A stretch of 64,000 bases of DNA from Sternotherus odoratus (taxonomy: Eukaryota > Chordata > Testudines > Kinosternidae). This document shows, in pieces, positions 1-10,985 of the stretch. The stretch covers positions 1,565,001 to 1,629,000 of the forward strand of contig JAVMKO010000006.1 in the NCBI GenBank assembly GCA_032164245.1. The letters are read 5' to 3'. Made by a program: the position numbers and the translations under genes. Below the pieces are notes generated by a model. It was not told where the DNA came from. It made no database searches and worked only from the letters and a program-made list of their open reading frames with translations. Each line of letters begins with the position of its first letter. Position 1 is the first letter of the stretch.

Positions 1-1197
1 CTGAGTGACCTGCTGAATTAGCATCGATTATGTACGGAATGGCACTCAAACACCAAATGTAAAATGGACACAATATATTTGTGTTAAATGACCTGAATAA
101 ATTCCTAAGAGTCCAGTGTTGACACACACACAATACGACTGTGTTAAGACCATTGTATTGATAAATTTTCCAGTGTTAGTATCACCGACAGTCAGCAGCA
201 TTATCCGTTCACAAGAGCTAAATATGTTTCATTAAGATTAAAAAGAAAGCCACTGGGGTTTATAATGTTTAGTCCAAAAAAAAAAAAAAAAAAAAAAAAA
301 GCCAATAGGCATTGATCCAAATGTCTTTTCCTAAAATGTCCTGAAAACCTGTAATCTGAAAAATCAGACCTGGTATTTCATATCCATTAAATATTCATTG
401 CTCATGGAAGGAATTGCCGGTGGGTTACTTCTGTAGCTATTTTGAATTATAATGAAGGATATAAGGGCAGCAGAAACCAAAATCCTATGGGTTTATATAA
501 GAAATGTCTCTGTCTTTGTGATCATTAGGAGCTCAGAAATAGATGCCATGGCGTTACGAGTCAGGTTTGCTTGAGATTTCAGCAAAATTATGTTTTCGAG
601 CAGGAGTACAAATCCATGAAATTGAACATTGAGGTCTTCTGTCCAAGGTAGTAAATCAACACATAAAGGGGGCTAGAGGTCGCTCACTTTCACTATCAAA
701 GTATTTCTATTTCTAGAGGTTAAAAGCATATCTTGATTAAGAGGAAAGTCTTGTGATATATTCAAAAGTCTGGGTTCACAATGGAAATTACTAGGCAAAG
801 TACTTCTCTGTAATGAAAACATTGTCTGTTAAACAGATAAAATAATTACCATAGTGTGACTGGAGGATGGTACAATATATCCAGAATTAACCTGCAAATC
901 AGATGCATAGCTTCTTCCAAATCAAGAATATGTTCACAAAAACAACCAATGATAGCAATTGTCAAGCTGTCATTTACCATCACCTTCTGCCACAAGGCTT
1001 TCCTGTGCCAAAGTCTGCAGCTCACAGATGACATTTGGAGAAGGATGTGGGTTATAAATCTTCATACTGCCACATTCTGCCACTGGTAGCATGCACCCAC
1101 TTCCACGGACATCAGTGTGAGCCAGGCACACATCTGTGAGGGCAAAACTTAGAGTCAGGGTGTTTATAGCCAGCTGGGACCAGTAGATCATCTAGTC
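1..1197. other. Unique AT-rich stretch, no gene seen
   Basis: No open frame here resembles a known protein; the two overlapping frames around 846-1191 are short and lie on opposite strands. The only marked feature is an uninterrupted run of 25 A at 276-300. The last bases before 1198 resemble the CR1 tail phrase gatcatctagtcc, but they are too short to assign. Confidence 0.6.
276..300. repeat. Poly(A) run, 25 nt
   Basis: An uninterrupted A tract preceded by ordinary AT-rich sequence. It could be a SINE or processed-transcript tail on the plus strand, but I recognise no retroposed body upstream, so I call it a simple repeat. Confidence 0.9.
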
Positions 1198-1509
1198 CAG
1201 AGGTTCTCAAACTGTGGGTTGGGACCCCCTTGGGACGGGGTCACCAGGGCTGGCTTAGCCCTGCCTGGCCCACTGCCCAGGGATGAAGCTAAAGCCGGAG
1301 GGCTTCAGCCGTGGGCGGCAAGACACAGTTTGCAGGCCCCCTGCCTGGGGCTTAAGAATTTGAGTTTCAGTTTTGGTCCCCCTGCCCGGAATGGTGGGGC
1401 TCTGGCTTTGGCTCAGCCCCTGGGGCAGTGGGGCGAGCTCCGGCTCGGGGCTGTGAAGTAATGGTTGTTATCTGAAGGGGGTGGCGGGGCCAGAAACTTG
1501 AGACCCCTG
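1198..1509. mobile_element. hAT-type non-autonomous DNA transposon
   Basis: The left end reads CAGAGGTTCTCAAACTGTGG. The right end (about 1490-1509) is its imperfect inverse, ending aacttgagacccctg. CAGNGGTTCTCAA is the classic hAT/Charlie-type terminus. The interior is GC-rich with repeated ggcttcagc and cccctgcc phrases, and no protein is encoded. Flanks ctagtc and ctcgtc on the two sides may be a worn TSD, offset by one base. Remnant, not autonomous. Confidence 0.7.
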
Positions 1510-1584
1510 ACTCGTCTGAAGGCCTGTCTAGCGCACCAATCAGCCACCAACACCACCCAGCCCCAGGGGACTAAACCCAGCCAC

Positions 1585-1596
1585 CAACGTAGGACA
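1585..1596. repeat. Left TSD of the PLE tail at 1597-1683
   Basis: Caacgtaggaca, identical to 1684-1695. Confidence 0.9.
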
Positions 1597-1683
1597 GGTA
1601 ACAAAGAGTCCTGTGGCACCTTAAAGACTAACTAAGGTATTGAAGCATAAGCTTTCGTGGGCTAATACCCACTTCATCGGATG
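1597..1683 (-). mobile_element. Penelope-like element tail-only copy, 87 bp
   Basis: This is the terminal module shared by all PLE copies in the window, here in the orientation that reads agcttatgcttcaata on the minus strand. It is flanked by a perfect 12-bp direct repeat, caacgtaggaca, at 1585-1596 and 1684-1695, which fixes both ends. It contains no coding sequence. The family is assigned because the same module flanks a GIY-YIG endonuclease remnant at 36355-37049. Confidence 0.85.
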
Positions 1684-1695
1684 CAACGTAGGACA
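1684..1695. repeat. Right TSD of the PLE tail at 1597-1683
   Basis: Caacgtaggaca, identical to 1585-1596. Confidence 0.9.
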
Positions 1696-2477
1696 CTCAA
1701 CAGGAGACTAAACTGTTCTGTGCCACAAGCAGAGAATAGGTGGGCCTAAGGCGCACCCGGGCCTGAGGCACCCACAGTGGACAGGACATTATTGAGTGAG
1801 ATACACTGAGATAATCCTGGCAAGTTACCTGCACCCAAATCCTGCAGATGAAGGCGACCCCCCCCCCCCCCGAGCATCCCAAAGTCCCTGTCACTCTGAT
1901 GTGGGAGGGAATTCCTTCCTGCCCCACCTGAGCATGTGAGCAAGAACCTGCCAGCCAAGCAACCAAGAGAGAGAATATTCATTGCCATCCCGGAGCCTTG
2001 GCACTCCCGGCCCACTGTGCCATCTCCAGCTGTGGCCATCTTTGATGGTTCGATGTATGTCCAGTTACAAAATATATTTTCATGTGGTGTGTGGGTGTAA
2101 CCTGTTACTGTTCAAAGGGCAAGAACATTAAGGCATCAGGATGTAGTGATGAGTACAATGAAGATGAGCCGTCCAAAGAGCTCTATGGTCCCTTTTCCTA
2201 ACTGCTAGACACAAGAGTACAAAGATGAAATGGGTGGTTTGTAACTCCAACCCTCTCTCTGGTGTTGGGCACAGAATGGGATACACTGCATCCACTCCAG
2301 TTTATCTCCTGCAGGACGAATTTCTCCGAAGCCTGCAGCAGGTACAATTTGTTTAACACTTGGTTTGAAGCAGTCTGCTGACCTCTTACACAGCTGTAAC
2401 CGGCAGCTACATGTGAATTTTGAAATGCCCATACTGAATTTACTGGCGATTTCCTGCCCCCGTTGGTTGCCCAGTAC
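1696..2477. other. Unassigned sequence with a 14-nt C run
   Basis: No gene or familiar repeat recognised. A run of 14 C lies at 1858-1871. The minus-strand frames over this stretch (1697-2039) are overlapping, compositionally odd and lack any domain. Confidence 0.5.
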
Positions 2478-2899
2478 TAGAGCTGTGCGGGAAACGGCAT
2501 TTCCACCACACAGCAAATTTTGCATTTGCAAATATATTTTTTTGTTCCCAATGGGAAGGAAAAGTCCAATGTAAGAAATTTCCCACCGGCAGGACATCTC
2601 CTAAAACTTCCCTTTTGGAAGAACCAGAATGGACCTTTCCAAACATGTCCCATCCCAGCTCCGGGACAGCCCACGAGGCAAGGGGGCTGGCCCATGCTTC
2701 CCATTGGCTGGGCTGCCAAGGACTGGGGGGCCCGAGAAATGCTGGGGGGGAATCGGGGAGCCTGGGCAGCCAGTCTGCCTGCCTTTCCATCTAAAGTTTC
2801 AGTGACCGAGGCCTGTTCCCAATGGAACATTCCAATTCTGTGGAATCATCATTTTCCAAACAGAAATTGGTTTTGTCGGAAAATGTTTGCCCAGCTGTG
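2478..2899. mobile_element. hAT-like element, TAGAGCTGTGC terminus family
   Basis: The left end reads tagagctgtgcgggaaa. The right end reads gtttgcccagctgtg, an imperfect inverse. The 8-bp flanks cccagtac (2470-2477) and cccattcc (2900-2907) match at six of eight positions, consistent with a worn hAT duplication. The same termini occur at 55186-55561 and at the right edge of 43700-44038, so this is a family. The frames inside (2440-3023) have no transposase motifs and run past the element edges, so I treat them as chance frames. Confidence 0.6.
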
Positions 2900-2907
2900 C
2901 CCATTCC

Positions 2908-3620
2908 GTTTGGGGAGGATGCATTGGGAGGAACGTGTGACGAGTTGGCCCGGCCTATCAAGAGGTCAAAGAGGGCAGGACAATGATAATTTCTCTGCCG
3001 AATGCAAACAGCTGCTGAGTTAGCGTCATTAAAAAGTGGGTTGTTTCAAACAGGTCCTTTATTTCTGGACTGACTAAAACCAATAAAGATGATACAGCTG
3101 AACCTTGTGTGGGGGGAGGGGGGAACCAAACATTCCTGACGTGGAACGTATTCTGCAATACCATGTGGGCCTAGAGCAGGATCTCACCTTGCAGGGCTCC
3201 GTTCAGGCCACTTTTCACTCTACTTACTGGCGGTCCAGTCCCCTGCCAATAGAAGGAACGGGCTCTCCTTGATCTGCGGGTCCCACTAATAAAGGGTTTA
3301 AAAAACAGTCTGAGGGAAATGCCCAGGATGTCAGTGTAAAAGTGAGGCTCACTCAAGGTGAGATTCACACGTGCAAAGAGGAGTCAGAGTTCAAAGGCTC
3401 TGGATTCCTGCAGTAGGTGCAAAGCAGCCAGCACCCATCATCTCTGTGTTTCTGTTTATCACAAACTATGTGAAGTCATAGTCCTGGATTCTTAGGGCAA
3501 AATTCTAGCCTGCTGTACATCAGTGAGAACCTGTTTGAACCATGGCGACACATGGGAGAGGGATAGACTGGGTTATAGGCCAAACGTTTCAGCATGTGTC
3601 AGAGTTTTGTAGTCAATGGG
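2908..3620. other. Unassigned sequence
   Basis: No gene, RNA or recognisable repeat. The frames at 2958-3164 and 3171-3368 (minus) are short and show no domain. Confidence 0.5.
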
Positions 3621-3623
3621 CGT

Positions 3624-3668
3624 TAAGAACAACCCTACTGGGTCAGACCAAAGGTCCATCTGGCCCAG
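3624..3668 (-). mobile_element. CR1 LINE fragment, short
   Basis: Contains actgggtcagaccaaaggtc followed by catctggccca, the same phrase as in the longer minus-strand CR1 copies at 27779-28032 and 35825-36212. Only about 45 bp remain. Confidence 0.7.
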
Positions 3669-4190
3669 AAAGAGCAAGCGAGCAGGGGCATGTGAGCCTG
3701 AAGTGATCGGATTGGAGCTCTACCTGGGAGAAGCTTTGGCACAGAACCTGAGCATGTAGCATCAGCGACAGGAAGACACGTGCCCAGCCTGAGCGTGAGA
3801 CAGAGGAGCCAAGGCAGCGAGACGCTGGGGGTTGGGGGGCTGGTGAAATGGTAGTGGGAAAGGAGTGGGGACCCCTGCCCAGAATACCAATGTTCTGCTC
3901 AAATCAACTGGCGAGATCCTGAACAAAGAGGGGGCGTAATGAGGCACTGGTCCTTTGGGTGCATGTATGTTGAGGGGCCAACGTGGTGGAGGCTGGGAGA
4001 GGCTGGAAGCTGAGGGAGATTGGAGGCTGGGGGAGGCTGGTAGAGGAGGAGGGTGTAAAGGTTCAATTGCTTATCCTGGAACAGGGAAGAGCTAAATGGA
4101 GAAAGGAGATATCTGCTGAGCGCTCTCGGAGAGTGATGCTGAATTAGCTCCAAACACCCACCAAGGTAACCTTTACACAGGAAGGAGAAA
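3669..4190. other. Purine-rich unassigned sequence
   Basis: Between about 3985 and 4050 the motif gaggctgg recurs several times as an imperfect G-rich short tandem array. The minus-strand frames over 3762-4153 owe their length to this composition. Confidence 0.5.
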
Positions 4191-4640
4191 AATTGCCTTT
4201 ATTGTTACAGTATGTTACAGTAATATTAAGATCCATCTCTCTAAGTCTGTCAATGGCATTGCTGCATGATGAGTCCATGAAATGATTAAGAAAGAAAGGG
4301 ATAATTCGGTTCATTTTCCTGAACTCTGATCTGTAAGAATGTCGTGGACTTTATGAAATAAGGCTGAGCCGCATTTAAATCAGACAGCTAAATGCTGGCA
4401 AACCATGCCAGTCAGTTCATTAAGTCTGAATAAACACAATACATTAATATTTATTTTCATTCTCATATATCTGAATTAGAAAGCAGCAAAGAGGAAAATA
4501 ATGTAATCTAATTAAACTAATTGGAATTTAGCTAATAAATTGTCCTTCATTACTTTCTTTATTGCAGTAAATTTTCTAAAACACCAGGAATGCTACCTAA
4601 CATTCACTACTGGTTCCTCCTCAAAAGAAACTATCAGTCC
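4191..4640. promoter_or_regulatory. Candidate conserved non-coding element, AT-rich
   Basis: Unique AT-rich sequence with clustered homeodomain-type cores (attaaactaattgg near 4512, attaatattta near 4443) and no repeat signature. This resembles the vertebrate non-coding elements found in gene deserts. The call is inference from composition alone. Confidence 0.25.
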
Positions 4641-4929
4641 CTGAGTCAGAGAACTAAGAACGTGGGTTTTTTCCTTCCAGTGCCACTTTCTGGGCATAGG
4701 ATTTCTGACATGCATGGCAGAGGTATCTGCTGGGTGACATGCTGTTGAAAAGGCACCTTACGTTTTGATGGCTGCACGACTGACACATTGATCCGGTTGT
4801 AAACAGCCGTGGCCACCCACGTAATGGTGCATTTCAACCCATTATCCCTAGACTCGTTCAGCCCAAATGAAGACATTGCTTACACGGCCTAAGGAAAACG
4901 AGTCTGGGTCTCAAGAGATTGGTCCATTA

Positions 4930-5100
4930 AGGCAGCTCGGTGCCATCAGTGCAGTTTTGCCACCAGTAGAACCCGCGGGTTCGATTCCCTTTTCCGCCGG
5001 AGTGAATCAGGAATGAGTCCGCTGAATGAACCCCTGTGTAAAATTGGTGTCAGGGAGACCAGAATTGGACCGCCCAGGATACGAACTGTCACTGTGAGGA
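4930..5100 (+). mobile_element. Possible degenerate tRNA-derived SINE
   Basis: The sequence gggttcgattccc near 4977 matches the RNA polymerase III box B core (GGTTCGANTCC), and gcagctcggtgcc about 40 bp upstream could be a worn box A. The following sequence includes gtaaaattggtgtcaggga, a phrase familiar from old amniote retroposons. No tRNA cloverleaf can be drawn confidently, so this is not called a tRNA gene. Confidence 0.35.
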
Positions 5101-6773
5101 TGGAAAGTTCATATTTAACACAACTCTGCGGTTTTTTATTCTCGTTGATACTTTTGCTAATTAAAAATTGGGCTAATTCTGCAATCACTGCCCACTCAAT
5201 ACAACCCTTAACTCGAGGGCAGTTCCTCTGGACCCCGCCCGGCTCTCTTTGATGACAGCGGAAGCTGGATTGGGTGCAGAGTGTCTATGGGATTGGAAGT
5301 CCCCCCGGGACCTGTGTGCTGGATCAGGAATGTTCTCTCACCCTGCCCGTCATCTTATCTTCCCTGACTGGACAACAAAATCAAAATGCTGAACTCGATA
5401 CATGTGTAATTTCACAGTCTCTTGCCAAGGAAACATTTACGGCATGAGATCATGGGATGACTTAAGAGGTAAAAATAGTTTGCAAGGAAGAAAATATGTT
5501 AAACCCACACCGTTTTCAATCAGCAGCAATCACAGGCAGGAGAATAGAAAATGCAGCAAAGTCGCTCTATGTTTAAACATTCTTCTTCTCAAGATTTCCC
5601 CAGTGCCAAAGTCCGCATAAATGGATTAAAGGTTCCAAACCGTTGTCCTGAGAAGAATGAATAACAAAGCATAAGCTTTGTCTCGGGGGTTGATGTTGGC
5701 TATATTGCTCTTGGAGGACTCTAACCGATCCACTCAGAAATAATTCCAAAGAAGGTACGTGGGATAGTTTGACAGCAGCTCCAGGAGGAACAGGGGTCAT
5801 TTCACATTGCATGAGACAGCTGCTGGGCACAGTTAGTTCTCATGCTGCAAAGAGCCCTACGTAAAAAGCTACCCATGTTACTTCCAGGTTGAACTGCTAC
5901 CAAGGAACACAGCTAGTTTGGTCACCCCAGCTTGTTAGGGGAACAAAGCCGCTCTGACAATTTTCTGGTGTAAATCAATTATAGCAAATATACTCACGGG
6001 GGTATTCTTCCCTTGGAGGCAAAGCCCAGCCCAGGCAGACTGGAAACGATAGGGAAGGTTTACCTAAAATACTATTTCATTTGCAGTGGAGTCACAGCAC
6101 CGGAGCAGTGCCCGGAGCACCCGCAGAGGGGTACAATGTGACCTCTTCCCCCCCCCCCCAGGTCTCCCCAGCAGTCACAGGACCTTCCCTTCCAACCTGA
6201 ATATTCCGCGATTCACATATTGCTTATAGAAAGTGCACGCCCATTTGCGAGGGAGGGAACCATCACAGCCCCACTGAGGTCAGCGCAGTGCTACAAAGCT
6301 GCACAATTGAATCGTCATGAGGTCCGTTCCGGAGGTTCTTTCGAACCACCCTAAAGAAGTCAAGAAGAGGCCGATAATGGTGTATTAAATTCTGCAGAAC
6401 ACTGCTCACCTTTCCTAGTGAGACTCCATTGATAAAGGGTTAATAAATGATTGAACAGATGTTACAGGGAAAGTTATAGATTCAAGGTGGTGGGGGAATA
6501 GTTGGGGGAGCTCACAGTGTAGGCAGGACCCCTGCAGCCCGGAAATCCCCCGGTCAGGAGGGAGAGGGCTGCATGTCTCCTCCCAAGAGGCTGGTGAGCT
6601 AGAAACTTGAGAGACGGTGTCTTGCTGGCCCATAGAGGGGGAGTACAGGTGCAATTACCATTAACAGATACCACGGCCCTTAGTATGCTGTTCCACTGGT
6701 TAATTACCTCACTTAACATTTACACCTCACACTGCCCTTCTCCCTTCCCTTCGGCTCTCTGATGTGTAGAAAT
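5101..6773. other. Unique sequence, no gene seen
   Basis: No recognisable coding region or repeat apart from a C run at 6148-6159. Short frames such as 5402-5620 and the minus frame 5573-5830 carry no domain and have no splice or codon evidence. Confidence 0.5.
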
Positions 6774-7141
6774 CAGAGGTCCCCAAACTGTGGTGGTGGG
6801 ATGTTTGGGGGGGGGGAGGGCAGCAGGACGGGTCAGCCCAATGGGGGATGGAGAGGGAGCACCACCCAGGCCTGCTCCGGCCCTGCCCTCAGCCCTGTCT
6901 CCTGCCCCAGCATTGGCCCCCAACCCCGCCTTCTGTTCCCACTACCAGCCCTAGACCCAACACCCCAGGCCCAGCCCCAGACCCAACCCCAGCCTTGTCT
7001 GTGACTCCATTCCTGGCTCCGATCCCAGACCTGCCCCTCGCTGTGACCCCCGCCTTGGCTACCCCTGACACCCCCCCTCCCCCCGAGCCATGGTAACAGG
7101 GGTAAGGGAGACATGAATGTGAAAAGTTTGGGCACCAGTGG
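6774..7141. mobile_element. hAT-type MITE, degenerate
   Basis: The left end CAGAGGTCCCCAAACTGTGG and the right end aaaagtttgggcaccagtg are imperfect inverted repeats of the hAT/Charlie type. The interior is a pyrimidine-rich array of ccagcccc/gaccc phrases (about 6890-7085), which opens long frames on both strands that are not genes. No matching 8-bp flanks remain. Confidence 0.55.
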
Positions 7142-7861
7142 TGGGACGCTCTCTCACTCCACATTTGTACAGGCCCTAGCAGAGCCGGGTCCCTGGCTCA
7201 GGTGAGTTCCTGGGTGTTACCGTTCTACAAGGAATAAAAAAGCAAATGTTTGAAAGTTGTTTAGTTTGCAGGTCCAGCAATGGATGCGCAGAGCTACATT
7301 CTGAACTCCTTTACCCCCGTACTGCAGTGCCAGGCACTGGGAGAGAGAACACCATGCTTTTACTCCGTCCTCTGGTGCTTTGTAGAGTCGCAATGAATCA
7401 CAGTTTTGATCGCACTGTTAAACAATAATAGAATACCAATTAAAATATATTATAAATATTGTTGGCTTATTTCTACACGTTCAAATATATTGATTTCAAT
7501 TATACCACAGAATAAAAAGTGTGCAGGGCTCATTTTATATGATTATTTTTTAACAAATATTTGCACTGTAATAAAGATAAACTAAATGAAGGAACAGAAA
7601 TGGACATTGTGTAGAATCAAGCACGTGGGTTTATTCTGCACGGCGCTGGCGGAGTGTCACTTTGCTTATTAGGCTCAGAGACACTGCAATCATTTAATGA
7701 CAATGGATTATGTGGGATTTTCATGGGCGGAGGGAAGCGATGGGGTGGGAGATCCTGAGCCCCTGGATAGGTCTAGCAGCAAGACAGGATAAGCACAGTG
7801 AGCCAATAGCCTCAAAGATTACATAATGGCTCTGCCCAAGGTTTCAGGTTAACATAGGATA

Positions 7862-7955
7862 CAAACCGATGAAGTGGGTATTAGCCCACGAAAGCTTCTG
7901 CTTCAATACTTTAGTTAGTATTTAAGGTGCCACAGGACTCTGTCACTTCTGCAGT
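7862..7955 (+). mobile_element. Penelope-like element tail-only copy
   Basis: Starts near ccgatgaagtgggtattagc and runs through ttaaggtgccacaggactct, the same module as 13094-13173 and 36965-37045, in plus orientation. No target-site duplication is visible. It sits inside the hAT remnant, so it inserted after the hAT. Confidence 0.8.
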
Positions 7956-7989
7956 TCTTCTTTGTCGATATAGATCTTCCTCGCTGGAT

Positions 7990-8196
7990 CTAATGATTAA
8001 CGATGTTCAGAGTTAGTTCTAGGTTTGTGTAAGCTGCAGAGAAGCAATTAGGAGCTCTTTGTAGATCCTCCTTGGAGTGTACAACTACAGCAGAATCATC
8101 TGCATTGTGGAGTTCAGTTATTGTTGGTGATACTACTCTAGTTCTGGCCCGGAGAAGAGAATGGCTGAGGAGCTTGCTGTCAATCTGATCTTGCAT
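7990..8196 (-). pseudogene. Non-CR1 LINE reverse transcriptase fragment
   Basis: The minus-strand frame reads ...ITELHNADDSAVVVHSKEDL and continues with NCFSAAYTNLELTLNI. This fits the catalytic palm of a non-LTR reverse transcriptase (Y/F-A-D-D followed by a helix ending GLTLN/GLTIN). The tyrosine of YADD is asparagine here, and the fragment covers only about 65 codons, so it is dead. The downstream sequence differs from the CR1 copies in the window (FADDTKLG type), so it belongs to another LINE clade. I cannot name the clade from this length. Confidence 0.6.
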
Positions 8197-8339
8197 GCCG
8201 GTGTCCTATGATAGACAGTCTTGGGTTTCCACAGGTACCTTAGTGCAATCTCTGTATCATGAAAGTGCAACTTACAAATGTACATTATTATTTTTTACAT
8301 AACTGTTCTCAGAAACAAAACAATGTAAAATGCATGTGC

Positions 8340-8560
8340 CCCTTCATGATCCAACCTGCAGGCATAAAGTGTTTAGCATATCTGGCACATAAATACCTAA
8401 AAACGCTGGCTACACTAGTGCATGTGAATGCTTGTTCTCACTGTCAAGTGACATTGTAAGTAAGAAGTGGGCAGCATAGTCTCTTATAAATGTAAATAAA
8501 CGTGTTTGTCTTAGCAATTGGCTGAACAAAAAGTCAGACTGATTGGACTTGTCTGAGGTG
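8340..8560 (+). pseudogene. hAT transposase C-terminal remnant
   Basis: In the plus frame at about 8350-8459 the peptide ...LAYLAHKYLKTLATLVHVNA, ending CSHCQVTL, corresponds to the hAT C-terminal dimerisation region (usual form: YL...PATS-P-ER-FS-SG). A stop follows, after which the DNA still resembles the end of that domain (attggctgaacaaaaagtc). It is therefore a degraded transposase tail. Position and orientation agree with the hAT right end at 8849. Confidence 0.6.
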
Positions 8561-8849
8561 AATTGAAAAATACAATTTCTTTTGTTTATCTTTTTTGCAA
8601 GCAAATATTTATAATAAAAATAATAATACAAAGTGAGCACTGTACACTTTATATTCTGTGTTGTGACTGAAATCAATATATTTGAAAATATAGAAAAACA
8701 TCCAAAAATATTTATAATAAATTTAAGTTGCTATTCTTTTATTGTTCAACAATGCGATAAAAACTATGATTAATCATAACTATTTTTTAATCTAGTTAAT
8801 TTGTTTTGCATTAATCACATGCATTAACTGAAATTAATTGACAGCCCTA

Positions 8850-10879
8850 ATTTCAACCTTACACTTGCATAAAAATCAGCATTTTTTTCCAGCTATACCC
8901 TTCATTTTCCTTTTGCTATACAGAATACTGCACTATTCCCATCAATTCTGTGACCTTGCTTACTTTCATAAACTACCATTCTTCATTTTGTGAGGACTCT
9001 CTGAAGGAATGTCCTCTTAGTATTTTAGCTAATATGGATAAATAGAAAAGCTACACTTTTCTCCTACATTTGAGTCATCAAGAAATTCTGGATGCAAGCA
9101 TATGGGAACTAAAAAATGAGTAAAATTCTGTTAAAAACACTCTGTCACTCGCGAAAAGAAAACCATCTGGGTGGCCAGGATTCTCATAGAGCTCCGGAGA
9201 TGAGCTGTGTCACGCCAGCCAAAAATGTTGGAGGTAAAGGAAGGTGAAAGAAAACGGAAAAGGGAGATGGCAGAGTGGAGAATGATACAGTGAAGGAAAG
9301 AGTGAAATTTGAAGAAGTGAAAACAGTGAGGGGATGAAGAGAAGGCCAAGGACACTGGGAGAAGGGGAATGGGTCTGGTTATTATTGTTCCTGTTCCTGT
9401 GTGAATGGGAGAGAGGCAACCAATCCATTTCCACTGTTCTGAAAGATTCTCCTGTTTCCAGTGGCATTTCCCATTTTAAAGATCAGTTCTCTCTGTCAGA
9501 GGCGACAGCAATTCACACCATTGGAACTTTTTAAGTGCACCCAGCATGGCGCCGAATGCAGAAATATTTCTATGAATCCCAGACAAACATCTGACTGTGA
9601 TTTTTTAAAAATCTTTATCCCCCAGCAGCCCCTCCTTTGCTGCCCCTTTATCTCTTCTCTTGCCCTTTCCAAACGTCCAGCCGTGCTGTGTGTGACAGCG
9701 AGCTGCCTCAATATTGTGCCACAGCTGGGTAGACTGACTAATGCTCAAAGGGGCAGAAAGCTGGAAGGAGTTCAAATATTGGTTTTTATGATTTTCATTC
9801 CCTCAGGCTATAGCAGAGGGGCAGACAACAGCAGAGAAGCAGTCGGTTTAGCAGTCAGTGCGCACTCCCACAGACAACGTAAAAGATATGGAGAGAATAT
9901 TTCTGTGCTCTAAGCTAAAGCAGATATGGAAATACACTTCAGCTCTTTGAAATAATAAACATGTTCCCAGAATAAGCCTCCAGTGCACTTATCACAAGAA
10001 AAACAACAGTGAAAAAGTACAGAAACGTTAAACTAACTTCAGAGCAATGAATCTAAAACATTACGTTTTGCAAAGCGGCAGGACTGTTGAAAGACTAAAA
10101 ATCTTAGGGTAGCAAGGCAACCTTGCAAAACTAATGGGAAATGTACCAGCCTGGCATAACATTACCAGGATGAAGAGATGATGGGAAAACTGATGGAAAT
10201 TTACTCACCTACCAAAATGAAAAGAATGACTCACCCAGGGCAGGTGGGAGGGAGGATTTTGCAATACAATGAGCATGGATTTCCGAGGGAAATCAGCTGG
10301 GACCTGTCTGTGTTCTTCACAGAGGAAGAGCTGCTCTGAAGTAGACAGCTAGTCAAAAAAACACCAAAATAATACTTCACTGCCACAGTACTCAGCTTAG
10401 CGGCTGCTCCCGACCCCAGTATCTTTAATGCCATTTGCACTGACTTGATACAGTTTACTGTGAAGTTACTGCTTTTGAATGGATTTCATTGTAACTGGCA
10501 AAAAACTGTAGGCGGTTTTAAGCTTTCCCTTTCACTGGAGAGAGGCATCTCTCACTGTCCTGTGCTGCTATGTAAACAGCATTGGAGGCATAGGGCATTT
10601 CCTGGGAATTAATGACAGGCCGGGAAGAGTGGATATCCCTTGACTCTCAACCTCAGGTGCTCATGAATCCCCAGCAAGTGTCCTGCACTGAGGTTTCTCT
10701 TGCTACTGCAGCCATGTCTCCTTGGGCTCCGATTTAGACCACCAGGGAGTTCATGAGGACGGTGGGTTATTCCAGATAGCTCCTACCGCTGGCCATATGT
10801 TGGAGCCTTGTTTGGGGTGGAGCTGGAGTTAAGGTAACTGGAAATTACACTGTGATTTTGCCTCCCACACTTTGTGGTC
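8850..10879. other. Unique sequence, no gene seen
   Basis: No convincing exon. The 150-codon plus frame at 9461-9913 has no domain and no homologue that I recognise, and frames on the opposite strand over the same bases (9496-9711) are equally open. I see no repeat signature. Confidence 0.5.
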
Positions 10880-10985
10880 AGGACCCAGGAGTTCTTGGGT
10901 GAGGTTCTCTGGCCTGTGTTGTACAGGAGGTCAGACGGGAGAAGTATCATGGTCCCTTCTGGCCTTGGATTCTATCAATCTATTT
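10880..10985 (+). mobile_element. CR1 LINE 3' end
   Basis: Contains gtacaggaggtcagac followed by tcatggtcccttctggcctt and a ggattctatcaatctat tail. This is the CR1 3' untranslated end, as in the copy ending at 51846. Only the last 100 bp or so remain. Confidence 0.8.

Larger units (their letters stand above)
7388..8849 (+). mobile_element. Decayed hAT transposon carrying later insertions
   Basis: The right end finishes attaattgacagcccta at 8849, a TAGGGCTGTCAATTAAT-type hAT terminus. The left part (about 7391-7600, with gcactgttaaacaataatag and the following AT-rich stretch) is an inverted match to the subterminal region at about 8530-8770, as expected for the two ends of one element. The outermost left terminus is missing. 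Between the arms lie a PLE tail (7862-7955) and a reverse-transcriptase fragment (7990-8196), so the transposon has been broken up. A transposase remnant is at about 8340-8560. Confidence 0.7.

Noticed and set aside
2520..3023. 167-codon plus-strand protein
   Set aside because: Runs out of a hAT-like repeat into unrelated DNA, with equally long minus frames over the same bases.
4930..5000. tRNA gene
   Set aside because: A box B-like core is present, but no acceptor or anticodon stem can be formed; more likely a worn SINE.
7862..7955. Target-site duplication for this PLE tail
   Set aside because: I compared the flanks and found no direct repeat longer than expected by chance.
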